From the NCBI GenBank assembly GCA_963741495.1, contig CAVUID010000007.1, positions 248,001 through 312,000 on the forward strand: a stretch of 64,000 nt of DNA, written 5' to 3'. The DNA is from Sulfurimicrobium sp963741495. Its GTDB lineage: Bacteria > Pseudomonadota > Gammaproteobacteria > Burkholderiales > Sulfuricellaceae. The notes below the pieces were generated by a model that did no database searches, was not told the DNA's origin, and was given only the letters and a program-made list of their open reading frames with translations. Made by a program: the position numbers and the translations under genes. Position 1 is the stretch's first letter. Each line of letters starts with the position of its first letter. Positions 50,916 to 58,996 of this stretch are shown here, one piece after another.

Positions 50916-51908
50916 TTAGTGTCTGAACTCCGCACTGGGCACCCGGTTGAGCAGGCTTTCCACTGCTGTGCGCGGTGCCAGGCCCTGATACAGCACCTGA
51001 TATACTGCCTCGGTAATGGGCATTTCCACATCGTGCTGCTGCGCCAGTTTCAGCACTTCCTGTGCGGTGTTGACGCCTTCGGCAACGTGACCGAGGCCGC
51101 CCAGAATATCTGCCAGTTTTTTTCCCTGCGCCAGTTGCAGGCCAACCTGCCGGTTGCGCGACAGGTCGCCGGTGCAGGTCAGGATCAGGTCGCCCATACC
51201 AGCCAGTCCCATGAAGGTTTCCTGACGTCCGTCGAGCACCAGGCCGAGCCGGGTAATTTCAGCCAGGCCTCGTGTAATGAGCGCCGCACGGGCATTGTGA
51301 CCAAACCCCATGCCATCGGAAATGCCGGCAGCAATCGCCAGTACGTTCTTGACCGCCCCGCCCAACTCTACGCCCATGACGTCCCTGCTGGCATAGACCC
51401 GCAAATGGTGGCTATGCAGAGCCAAGGCTGTCTGGCGAGCAAACGTCTCATCCAGCGAGGCCAGCGTCAGTGCTGTGGGCAAGCCCAGCGCCACTTCTCG
51501 CGCAAAACTCGGCCCGGATAGCACGCCACGTGGCGTATCCGGGTGGAGTTCGTCATTCGCCACCTGATGCGGAAGCTTGCGGCTCCCAGCCTCGAATCCC
51601 TTGCAGGCCCAGACCACAGGAATGCCCGGCGCCAGCACATTGACCTCACGCAATAAATTCCGCAATCCGCTGCTGGGAACAACGGCAAGTACCATCTCGG
51701 TGTGCTTGAGCAGTGACTCAAGGTTCGACTCGAGACGCAATAACGGGGGAAGTTTTACATCCGGCAGATAGCGTTGATTGATGCGGGACGAGGTCATCTC
51801 TGCCACCTGAGAAGCGCTGCGCGCCCACAGGCTCGCCTCGTGGCGCCCTGCCAGGCTGACCGCCAGTGCAGTGCCCCATGCGCCAGCACCAAGCACGGCA
51901 ATCTTCAT
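50916..51908 (-). CDS. gpsA: NAD(P)-dependent glycerol-3-phosphate dehydrogenase
   Basis: This 330-residue enzyme reduces dihydroxyacetone phosphate to sn-glycerol 3-phosphate for phospholipid synthesis. The Rossmann motif is AVLGAGAWGTALA; the substrate region contains the catalytic Lys in GGAVKNVLAIAAG and NARAALITRGL. The start at 51908 (MKIAVLGAG) is preferred over an upstream in-frame TTG at 51974 that would lie in the previous gene. It overlaps the SH3 gene by four bases. Confidence 0.95.
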   Translation of the reverse strand: MKIAVLGAGAWGTALAVSLAGRHEASLWARSASQVAEMTSSRINQRYLPDVKLPPLLRLESNLESLLKHTEMVLAVVPSSGLRNLLREVNVLAPGIPVVWACKGFEAGSRKLPHQVANDELHPDTPRGVLSGPSFAREVALGLPTALTLASLDETFARQTALALHSHHLRVYASRDVMGVELGGAVKNVLAIAAGISDGMGFGHNARAALITRGLAEITRLGLVLDGRQETFMGLAGMGDLILTCTGDLSRNRQVGLQLAQGKKLADILGGLGHVAEGVNTAQEVLKLAQQHDVEMPITEAVYQVLYQGLAPRTAVESLLNRVPSAEFRH

Positions 51909-52351
51909 GAGCCCCACACCTGCGAAATTCGCACAAATCCGGTCGCGCCGTCCGGATGTTTCACCTTGAGCCATCCGGTGCCGGTATATTCGATTAATTC
52001 CAGAGCAACATTGCGTTCTGCCTGAAAAGCCAGCCCGGCTTTTTCATCCGCTGCCTGGCGGATATCGGCCAGCGGCACATTCACCAGCACCATACGCTTG
52101 CTTCCAAGATGTTTTTTTTCAATCCACGCCAGATCTCCGGCAGCATCACGCACCTTGGCAAAGTGCTCCAGGCTGACGATCACTTCGACCGGATAGTAAC
52201 GGCTGGCAAGATAGAGTTTCTTGCCATGCAGGGAAGGCGTGTCGTACATCACCACCCGGTCACTGAGAACGGAGCGGTACTCCAGCGCCCAGGCAGCAGA
52301 AGAGAAAAACGCCGCCAGCAGCAACAATCCCGTCCTGTGCCAGCGGTTCAT
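51905..52351 (-). CDS. Exported SH3-domain protein
   Basis: The protein has 148 residues with a signal peptide (LLLLAAFFSSAAWA). Two SH3b-like beta domains are visible (YRSVLSDRVVMYDTPSLHGKKLYLASRYYPVEVI and LELIEYTGTGWLKVKHPDGATGFVR). Such domains bind cell wall or act as modules in periplasmic proteins; the target is unknown. It lies between secB (15-base gap) and gpsA (four-base overlap) in one transcript. Confidence 0.8.
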   Translation of the reverse strand: MNRWHRTGLLLLAAFFSSAAWALEYRSVLSDRVVMYDTPSLHGKKLYLASRYYPVEVIVSLEHFAKVRDAAGDLAWIEKKHLGSKRMVLVNVPLADIRQAADEKAGLAFQAERNVALELIEYTGTGWLKVKHPDGATGFVRISQVWGS

Positions 52352-52366
52352 TTCAGCGTTCCCGTT

Positions 52367-52834
52367 TTAATGCGTCGTGGCGGCTTGATTCTGGCTCGCC
52401 TGCATCTGCTTTTGCTGCTGGTAAATCGATTCAAAATTCATCGGTTGCAGCACGACTGGCGGAAAACCTGCGCGCGTCACCATATCGGAAACCGCTTCGC
52501 GAACGTAGGGATAAATAATGTTGGGGCAGGCAATGCCGAGCAGCGGCTCGATATCTTCCTGTGGCACGTTGCTGATGCGGAAAATGCCTGCCTGCGAGGC
52601 CTCCACCAGAAACACCGTCTTGTCGCCTTCTTCCAGTTTGGAAGTCACGGTAACCGTGAGAACGGCTTCGTAGACATCTTCACCCAGCTGTTCGGCCTTG
52701 GTGTGGAATTCTACGTTGATCGCCGGTGTTCCCTGTTCCAGGAAAATCTGGGGCGCATTGGGAATTTCTAGCGAAAGGTCTTTGACATAGATTTTTTCGA
52801 TGCTGAAAACAACCTTTTCGTGCTCTTCACTCAT
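52367..52834 (-). CDS. secB: Preprotein-export chaperone SecB
   Basis: This 155-residue cytoplasmic chaperone keeps precursors unfolded for SecA. Family patterns include YVKDLSLEIPNAP, LTVTVTSKLEEGDKTVFLVEASQAGIF, and GIACPNIIYPYVREAVSD. The start at 52834 (MSEEHEKVVF) is preferred over an in-frame upstream one at 52882 that gives an atypical head. It follows trxC and grxC in the usual betaproteobacterial order grx-secB-gpsA, here with trxC inserted. Confidence 0.95.
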   Translation of the reverse strand: MSEEHEKVVFSIEKIYVKDLSLEIPNAPQIFLEQGTPAINVEFHTKAEQLGEDVYEAVLTVTVTSKLEEGDKTVFLVEASQAGIFRISNVPQEDIEPLLGIACPNIIYPYVREAVSDMVTRAGFPPVVLQPMNFESIYQQQKQMQASQNQAATTH

Positions 52835-52903
52835 GGGGAAAACCTCTGAAAAAAGGGGAATTGTAACGCGAAGCAGCGCCAAACGGGGGCGGCCAGGCCT
52901 GTT

Positions 52904-53323
52904 TTAGTGGCGCAGCAGCCAGTTTTTGAGCTTGCCCGCATCCATCGCGCCGGCAACCCGATCCACCTCGGCCCCATTCCTGAACACCGCCAGAGTGGGA
53001 ATGCTGCGGATGGAGAACTGTTGCGCCAGCGCCTGTTCCACTTCGGTATTGACCTTGATGAACAGGAAGCGAGTTTTGAATTCGGCGGCTACCTGGCTGA
53101 ATACTGGCGCCATCATCTTGCACGGTCCGCACCATGGCGCCCAGAAATCCACCACCAGCGGCATTTCGCTTTTGGCCACGAAGCGGCCAAAGTTCGCAGC
53201 GGTCAATTCAAGCGGCTTGCCATCCAGCAGCGGTGTCGAGCACTTGCCGCATTTTGGATTCTGGCTTAGCCGCTCTTCTGGCACCCGGTTGATTGCGCCG
53301 CAATCAGGACATACCACGTTCAT
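52904..53323 (-). CDS. trxC: Thioredoxin 2 (TrxC)
   Basis: This 139-residue thioredoxin has a zinc ribbon at the N-terminus (C5/C8 and C25/C28) and the active site W-C-G-P-C at 64-68. The zinc site makes TrxC responsive to oxidative stress in other bacteria. The start at 53323 is chosen because it is the first ATG before the zinc motif; an upstream in-frame start at 53398 lies within grxC. It is four bases after the grxC stop. Confidence 0.94.
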   Translation of the reverse strand: MNVVCPDCGAINRVPEERLSQNPKCGKCSTPLLDGKPLELTAANFGRFVAKSEMPLVVDFWAPWCGPCKMMAPVFSQVAAEFKTRFLFIKVNTEVEQALAQQFSIRSIPTLAVFRNGAEVDRVAGAMDAGKLKNWLLRH

Positions 53324-53327
53324 GGCA

Positions 53328-53585
53328 TCACCCCGCCAGAAGAGCGTCCAGCTTGCCTTCCACGTCAAGCGCGGAAAGATCGTCAAAGCCGCCGACATGA
53401 AAATCGCCGATATAGATCTGGGGCACGGTGCGCCGCCCAGTTCTTTCCATCATTTCTGCCTTGCGGCCTTCCTCAAGATCGATGCGAATCTTGTTGATTT
53501 CGGTCACGCCTTTCTTTTGCAGCAGCTTCTCTGCCATGGTGCAATAGGGGCAGGTGCCGGTGCTGTACATGGTTATGTTGGGCAT
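53328..53585 (-). CDS. grxC: Glutaredoxin 3
   Basis: This 85-residue glutaredoxin has the active site C-P-Y-C at residues 12-15, the TVP (TVPQIYIG) cis-Pro motif and GGFDDL glutathione-binding loop. It reduces protein and glutathione mixed disulfides in the cytoplasm. It is preceded by the rhodanese gene and followed by trxC, forming a small thiol-redox set. Confidence 0.94.
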   Translation of the reverse strand: MPNITMYSTGTCPYCTMAEKLLQKKGVTEINKIRIDLEEGRKAEMMERTGRRTVPQIYIGDFHVGGFDDLSALDVEGKLDALLAG

Positions 53586-53667
53586 TTCTTTTCCTTGTAA
53601 TAAAAACTTGCTTAGCGAGGCTCCGTCCCTCTCTCACGCCGGGAGAGAGCCTGGAGAAGGGGCCAGG

Positions 53668-54087
53668 CTATTTTCGTTCAACCGGCATATTGGCCTGCTG
53701 CCAGGCTGATATGCCGCCACTCAGATTATAAACCTGCTCGAAACCGTTTTTGCGCAGCATGCGGCAACCGTGCCCGGAACGCGCCCCACTGCGGCAGATG
53801 GCGATGATCGGTTTATTCTTGAATTTTTCCAGCTCCTGCATGCGACCGGACAACTGACCCAGGGGGATATGTTTTGAATTCGGCGCGTGCCCGCTGTCGA
53901 ATTCCCGGTCTTCCCGCACGTCGAGAATCAATGCATCGTGGTGGTTGATGAGCTGGGTCGCCTCCATCGTGCCGACTTCCTTGATCCCGGAAATGCGCCG
54001 GTTGATCATGGGCCAGAACAGCATCATGGCGCTAATAATGACCAGGGCCACCAGGCCCAGATTGTTCTGAATGAATTGCACTGCCAT
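53668..54087 (-). CDS. Membrane-anchored rhodanese (sulfurtransferase)
   Basis: This 139-residue protein has an N-terminal membrane helix (about 10-27) and one rhodanese domain with the active-site loop C98-R-S-G-A-R. Substrate specificity is unknown; such proteins carry persulfide sulfur. The gap to grxC contains an inverted CTCTCTC / GAGAGAG pair (about 53629-53649). The gene is downstream of the RND pump and in the same direction, with an AGCTATCAGC-type repeat between. Confidence 0.85.
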   Translation of the reverse strand: MAVQFIQNNLGLVALVIISAMMLFWPMINRRISGIKEVGTMEATQLINHHDALILDVREDREFDSGHAPNSKHIPLGQLSGRMQELEKFKNKPIIAICRSGARSGHGCRMLRKNGFEQVYNLSGGISAWQQANMPVERK

Positions 54088-54102
54088 GAAACTCCTTAGA
54101 TT

Positions 54103-54133
54103 TAGCTATCAGCTATCAGCTATCAGCTGACTG
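54103..54133. repeat. AGCTATCAGC-type tandem repeat, empty copy
   Basis: Three copies of AGCTATC and relatives lie between the rhodanese start and the RND stop, and include the RND stop codon. It has no complementary arm here, unlike 32483-32538. Confidence 0.8.
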
Positions 54134-57100
54134 CTATTTTTTTATACATCGCCGCATAATACAGCACCGGTATCACTACCAGTGTGAGTAAAGTGGAGAC
54201 GAAGATACCAAAAATCAAGGAAATTGCCAGTCCGTTGAAAATCGGGTCATCGAGAATAAACAGTGCGCCCAGCATGGCTGCCAGCCCCGTCAGCACAATC
54301 GGCTTGGCGCGCGTGGCGGCGGAATTGATGACGGCTTCCTGGAATGCCATACCTTCTGCTACCTGCATATTGATGAAATCCACCAGCAGGATGGAGTTGC
54401 GCACGATAATCCCGGCCAGGGCGATCATGCCGATCATCGAGGTTGCGGTGAATTGCGCGCCGAACAGCGCATGGCCGGGCATCACGCCGATAATGGTCAG
54501 CGGAATCGGCGCCATGATGATGAGCGGCACCAGATAGGACTTGAACTGCGCCACCACCAGCAGATAGATCAGTACCAGGCCGACGGCGTAGGCGATCCCC
54601 ATGTCGCGGAAGGTTTCGTAGGTCACCTGCCATTCGCCGTCCCATTTGATGGCATATTCTGCATAGGGGTCAGCCGGCTGCCGGATGAAATAGTCGCCCA
54701 GTTCGCCTCCCTGGGTCAATTTCATCCCATTGGTCAGGGAGCGGATATCGAACATGCCGTAGAGCGGGCTATCCAGTTTTCCTGCCATGTCGCCAAAGAC
54801 ATAAACCACCGGCAGCAGATCCTTGTGGTAAATGGTTTTCTCCGCGATGCCGGACGATACTTCCACCAGCTCTGAAAGCGGCACCAGGGTGCCATCGCGG
54901 GCGCGGACTGTCAGCTTGAGCAGTTCGTCCAGATTGTTCAGGCGCTCAGGCGCCAGGGTCACGCGTACCGGGATTTCATACTTGGTTTCGCCGGTATGTA
55001 CCGGGGTGACATCCTCCCCGGTCAGGCCCATTTTCATCACCGCCACGATGTCGTTCTGCGCCACGCCCATCAGCGCCGCCTTGGCTTGCAGCACGCGCAA
55101 TACCAGCTTGCGCGACACTTCCTCTATGCTGTCGTCGATGGCGACGATATCGGGTGTCCGGGTGAAGGCCATGCCTACTTTTTTTGCCACTTCCATCTGA
55201 CCTTCGTAATCCGGACCATAGACTTCCGCTACGATCGGTGACATCACCGGCGGTCCGGGCGGCACCTCGACGACTTTTACGTTGGCCTGATATTTTTCGG
55301 CAATTTTTTCAATCGGCACCCGTACCGCCTGGGCGATTTCATGGCTCTTGCGCTCACGCAGGTGCTTGTCCGCCAGATTGACCTGGATATCGCCCATTTC
55401 CGGGCTGGCGCGCAAATAATACTGGCGCACCAGACCATTGAAATTGATCGGCGCCGCCGTTCCGGCATAAGCCTCATAATCGGTGACTTCGGGCACCGTC
55501 GCCAGATACTGGCCGATTTCGCGCATGGCGCGCGCGGTCTGCTCCAGCGGCGTGCCCACCGGCATGTCCACTACGACCTGGAATTCCGATTTGTTGTCGA
55601 AAGGCAGCATTTTCAGCACCACCAGCTTCACCACCGCCAGCAGCATGGCGACGATAATCATGCCCAATACCGCCAGCCAGAGTTTGGTGCGATTCCGTCC
55701 GCCCTGTTCGCGGCGCAGGAACGGCATCAGCCGGCGCTGAAAAAAAGCCTGCAAGCGCGATTCCGCTCCCGTCTCACTGTGGCTGGGCGCAGCATGCTGG
55801 TGGCTCAGCAGCTTGAGCGCGAGCCAGGGCGTGATGATGAAAGCGATGGCCAGCGAGATCACCATGCCGATGCTGGCATTAATGGGAATCGGGCTCATGT
55901 AGGGCCCCATCAGGCCGGAAACAAAGGCCATGGGCAGCAGCGCCGCGATCACGGTAAAAGTTGCCAGGATGGTGGGGCCGCCCACCTCGTCCACGGCCTC
56001 CGGAATGACCTGGGCCAGGGGTTTGTGCTTATCCAGTTCGCGCCGGCGGTGGATATTTTCCACTACCACGATGGCGTCATCCACCAGAATCCCGATGGAA
56101 AAAATCAGCGCGAACAGCGATACCCGATTGAGGGTAAAGCCCCACGCCCATGAAGCAAACAAGGTTGCAGCCAGCGTCAGCATCACCGCCACGCCGACAA
56201 TCAGTGCTTCGCGCCTGCCCAGCGCGAACAGCACCAGCAGAACCACGAAGGCGGTAGCAAAAATCAGCTTGCCGATCAGCTTCATGGCCTTGTCGTTGGC
56301 GGTCGCTCCGTAATTACGCGTCACCGTGGCCGTCACGCCATCCGGGATCACGCTGCCATGCAACTGCTCGACCCGCTGGATGACCCGGTTGGCGACATCC
56401 ACGGCGTTCTCGCCCGGTTTCTTGGAAATGGCCAGCGTCACCGCAGGGAACTCACCCTGCTGGCTGATACCCTGATGTGTGCCCGCCGGCCCTGTGCCGA
56501 GCCAGACATAACGTCCCGGCAGATCCGGCCCGTCGATCACCTGGGTCACGTCACTCATGAAAACCGGGCGACCATCCTGCACCCCCACCACCAGTTGCTG
56601 CACATCTGCAGCGGAGGAAAGAAAAGTGCCGGTCTGCACCAGGATTTCCTGGTTATTGTCGACCAGTTTGCCAGAGGGCTGGGAGGCGTTGCTCAGTTGC
56701 AACGCATCGCGGATATCCTGGGCTGAAATCTGGTGCGACTTCATGCGTTCCGCGTCCATCAGTACCCGCACCACATGTCGGGGGCCGCCGATGGTGTTGA
56801 CCTCGCGCGTTCCCTGGATGCGTTTCAGCTCGATCTCGGCAGCATGCGCAATCTGCTCCAGCTCGTATTCACCGCGCGCTGGGTCGGCTGTCCACAAGGT
56901 CAGGGCAACAATTGGAACGTCATCGATACCCACCGGTTTGACAACGGGCTCGAGCACGCCCAGGTTGGGAGAAATCCAGTCGCGCTTGGACTGTACTGTG
57001 TCGTACAAGCGCACCAGGGCCTGGATACGGTCCTCGCCCACTTTGTATTGCACGGTGAGAATGGCCATGCCGGGGCGCGAGACGGAATAGATATGCTCGA

Positions 57101-57410
57101 CGCCGGAAATTTGCGACAAAACCTGCTCGGCAGGCGTCGCGACCAGGTTCTCCACGTCCCTGGCCGAAGCGCCGGGGAAGGGGATAAATACGTTGGCCAT
57201 GGTGACGTTGATTTGCGGCTCTTCCTCGCGCGGCGTGACCAGCACCGCAAACAGGCCGAGCAGGAAGGCGATGAGCGCAATCAGCGGCGTCATCTGCGAA
57301 GTCAGAAAGAGCCTGGCGACACGTCCGGAAATACCCATCTTTTCGGGTGAGGGGTGAGAAGTGAGAGGTGAGGCGTCGGATGCCGGCACGATTTTCTCCT
57401 CACTACTCAC
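54123..57410 (-). CDS. RND-family multidrug-type efflux transporter
   Basis: This 1095-residue inner-membrane pump has 12 helices, two large periplasmic loops, and the proton-relay pair DD in TM4 (GILVDDAIVVVENI), the pattern of hydrophobe/amphiphile pumps, not the metal (CzcA) type. The GTG at 57410 overlaps the adaptor stop by four bases. Between it and ATG 57338 (MGISGRVARLFL) the sequence is a GTGAGGG-type repeat translated as SPLTSHPS, so the actual start may be 57338. No outer-membrane partner gene is adjacent. The substrate is unknown. Confidence 0.88.
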   Translation of the reverse strand: MSSEEKIVPASDASPLTSHPSPEKMGISGRVARLFLTSQMTPLIALIAFLLGLFAVLVTPREEEPQINVTMANVFIPFPGASARDVENLVATPAEQVLSQISGVEHIYSVSRPGMAILTVQYKVGEDRIQALVRLYDTVQSKRDWISPNLGVLEPVVKPVGIDDVPIVALTLWTADPARGEYELEQIAHAAEIELKRIQGTREVNTIGGPRHVVRVLMDAERMKSHQISAQDIRDALQLSNASQPSGKLVDNNQEILVQTGTFLSSAADVQQLVVGVQDGRPVFMSDVTQVIDGPDLPGRYVWLGTGPAGTHQGISQQGEFPAVTLAISKKPGENAVDVANRVIQRVEQLHGSVIPDGVTATVTRNYGATANDKAMKLIGKLIFATAFVVLLVLFALGRREALIVGVAVMLTLAATLFASWAWGFTLNRVSLFALIFSIGILVDDAIVVVENIHRRRELDKHKPLAQVIPEAVDEVGGPTILATFTVIAALLPMAFVSGLMGPYMSPIPINASIGMVISLAIAFIITPWLALKLLSHQHAAPSHSETGAESRLQAFFQRRLMPFLRREQGGRNRTKLWLAVLGMIIVAMLLAVVKLVVLKMLPFDNKSEFQVVVDMPVGTPLEQTARAMREIGQYLATVPEVTDYEAYAGTAAPINFNGLVRQYYLRASPEMGDIQVNLADKHLRERKSHEIAQAVRVPIEKIAEKYQANVKVVEVPPGPPVMSPIVAEVYGPDYEGQMEVAKKVGMAFTRTPDIVAIDDSIEEVSRKLVLRVLQAKAALMGVAQNDIVAVMKMGLTGEDVTPVHTGETKYEIPVRVTLAPERLNNLDELLKLTVRARDGTLVPLSELVEVSSGIAEKTIYHKDLLPVVYVFGDMAGKLDSPLYGMFDIRSLTNGMKLTQGGELGDYFIRQPADPYAEYAIKWDGEWQVTYETFRDMGIAYAVGLVLIYLLVVAQFKSYLVPLIIMAPIPLTIIGVMPGHALFGAQFTATSMIGMIALAGIIVRNSILLVDFINMQVAEGMAFQEAVINSAATRAKPIVLTGLAAMLGALFILDDPIFNGLAISLIFGIFVSTLLTLVVIPVLYYAAMYKKIAVS
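57345..57373 (-). repeat. GTGAGGG-type repeat at the RND start
   Basis: Units GGGTGAG, GGGTGAG, AAGTGAG and AGGTGAGG lie in the 5' end of the RND frame. Translation gives SPLTSHPS, close to SPLTPHPS within BioF. Confidence 0.75.
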
Positions 57411-58447
57411 TGCTTGCTGCTCGCGGCTTTCAGCAGCATGCCCGCCTTGATCGGTTCCAGCGCAACCTGTTCGCCCTGCACCAGTCCGGACAGGATTTCC
57501 ACCTCATTATTCTGTTCGATCGGTTCGCCAAGGCGCACTTGACGGAAGCCGATCTGGCCCTTTGCGTCCACCACATAAACCGCGGTGACTTCGCTGCGAC
57601 GCACCACCGCAGCAACCGGGATCAGCAATTTTTGCATACGTCCGATGGAGAAATACGCGCGGGCGAACATGCCCGGATGAACATCCCGCAAATCGGCAGG
57701 CAGATCCACTCGTGCTCTGGTGGTATGGGTGCGCGCATCCGCTACCGGCAGTATCGTGACGCGGGTGCCTGCTACCCATTGTTTCAGCTCTGGAAACTCC
57801 ACCTGGGCGCGAGACGACTGGCGCACCTGCGCCAGCTTGTACTGGGGAACGCTCGCCACTACGCGCAAGCCTTTGGGAGAAAACATGGTCAAGAGCGCCC
57901 TGCCGGGACTGGCCATTTCACCCAGCTCAACCTGACGCGCGGCAATGATGCCGTCGTAGGGCGCAACAATGGTGGCAAAGCGCCTCGTTGCCGTGGTCTG
58001 TCCGACGCCCGCCAGCGCTGCCTTGACCTGCGCTTCGGCCGTTTTGTAGTCGGCCAGGGATTTGTCCAGCGCGGCCTGGCTAACAAATTTCTGCGCCAGC
58101 AACTGTTTGCTGCGTTCGTAGGCGAGACGGGCATTCTGAAGATTGGCCTGCGCCTGGGCTAGCTGCGCTTCGCTGCCCGCCACCGTCTGACTGACTTCGC
58201 TCTCGTCAATGCGCACCAGCACCTGGCCTTTCCTGACCGCATCGCCGACATCGAATGCAACTTCCATCACGCGCCCCGAAATCTGGGCTGCCAATGTGGC
58301 CTGATTGACCGCTTCCACAACGGCTTCAGCGGCAAAAATCTGGTCAACTTCGCGATACTGAACCGGTGCCGTGGCAAAAGGCAGGGCGGCCTGGGCAGAA
58401 GGAACAAGGGAAAGCGCGCCAAGGAGCGCAAGAAAGAATTTCAGCAC
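57407..58447 (-). CDS. RND efflux periplasmic adaptor (membrane fusion protein)
   Basis: The 346-residue product starts at GTG 58447 with a signal peptide (LKFFLALLGALSLVPSAQA); a TTG at 58471 is less likely. It has the lipoyl/barrel-sandwich region (AQISGRVMEVAFDVGDAVRKGQVLVRID), a coiled-coil hairpin (about 105-150) and beta-barrel domain. It bridges the RND pump to an outer-membrane channel. The ArsR-type regulator gene lies 105 bases upstream in the same direction. Confidence 0.87.
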   Translation of the reverse strand: MLKFFLALLGALSLVPSAQAALPFATAPVQYREVDQIFAAEAVVEAVNQATLAAQISGRVMEVAFDVGDAVRKGQVLVRIDESEVSQTVAGSEAQLAQAQANLQNARLAYERSKQLLAQKFVSQAALDKSLADYKTAEAQVKAALAGVGQTTATRRFATIVAPYDGIIAARQVELGEMASPGRALLTMFSPKGLRVVASVPQYKLAQVRQSSRAQVEFPELKQWVAGTRVTILPVADARTHTTRARVDLPADLRDVHPGMFARAYFSIGRMQKLLIPVAAVVRRSEVTAVYVVDAKGQIGFRQVRLGEPIEQNNEVEILSGLVQGEQVALEPIKAGMLLKAASSKQ

Positions 58448-58552
58448 AGCGCAGACTCCGCGTGTAGGCAATGGCTACAAGATAATGGCAGGCGGAACAG
58501 ATTACAAGCGGACAAAGCCACGCAGATCATGGGCCCGGCAGGGCGGGCGACG

Positions 58553-58873
58553 CTACTTGGCGAAACCGCAGAAAACATCCCGCATCATGCTGATCAGCTT
58601 GAGAGTGCGCGTATCGCCAACCCGATAGTAAACACGGTTGGCGTCCTTGCGCGTACGCAGCACACCCTTGTCGCGCAGAATGGCCAGATGTTGGGAAATA
58701 TTGCTTTGCGAAGTGCCGACGCTGTCGACGATCTCCTGCACGCTGATTTCACGGTCGCCCAGCACGCACAGAATCTTCAGCCGCAACGGGTGAGACATCG
58801 CCTTCATCGCCCGTGACGCCTGTTCGATATGTTCGTCTTTATCTATCAATCCGACCTGATCAAAATTCAACAT
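58553..58873 (-). CDS. ArsR-family repressor with BigR/SqrR-type cysteine pair
   Basis: This 106-residue winged-helix protein has HTH helices in VQEIVDSVGTSQSNISQHLAIL and the wing KDANRVYYRV. It lacks the ELCVC metal site of ArsR. It has exactly two cysteines, C36 (ILCVLGD) and C102 (VFCGF), 66 residues apart. BigR (C42/C108) and SqrR (C41/C107) have the same pair at the same spacing, and sense persulfides through a tetrasulfide bridge. I therefore infer a sulfur-responsive repressor of the RND genes that follow it, possibly reaching to the rhodanese. Strong AT-rich palindromes lie upstream. Confidence 0.88.
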   Translation of the reverse strand: MLNFDQVGLIDKDEHIEQASRAMKAMSHPLRLKILCVLGDREISVQEIVDSVGTSQSNISQHLAILRDKGVLRTRKDANRVYYRVGDTRTLKLISMMRDVFCGFAK

Positions 58874-58928
58874 GAAAATATCATCGCTTCACTTTGCTAG
58901 AAATTTTTAGAACAAGTTTAATGCGTAC

Positions 58929-58965
58929 ATTATTAAAACATAATAAAATGATACATGAATTGTAT
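58929..58965. promoter_or_regulatory. AT-rich palindromes, candidate operator
   Basis: ATTAT-TAAAAC-ATAAT (58929-58944) and ATACA-TGAAT-TGTAT (58951-58965) are near each other in the divergent gap between the BigR-like gene and gpmI. Such inverted repeats suit an ArsR-type dimer. They could also be part of the gpmI promoter, which must lie in the same 123 bases. Confidence 0.5.
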
Positions 58966-58996
58966 TAATGATCGATAAATAAAGTCTATATTTGTT

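Noticed and set aside
53629..53649. Terminator between the rhodanese gene and grxC
   Set aside because: The CTCTCTC/GAGAGAG stem is short, not followed by a U-run, and looks like a low-complexity palindrome.
54103..54133. Tandem AGCTATC units as a CRISPR remnant
   Set aside because: The units are contiguous with no spacers of regular length, and no cas genes are nearby.
54123..57410. RND pump as a heavy-metal (CzcA/CusA) exporter
   Set aside because: The TM4 motif contains DD (VDDAIVVVEN), the drug-type signature, and no metal-binding Met/His cluster is seen.
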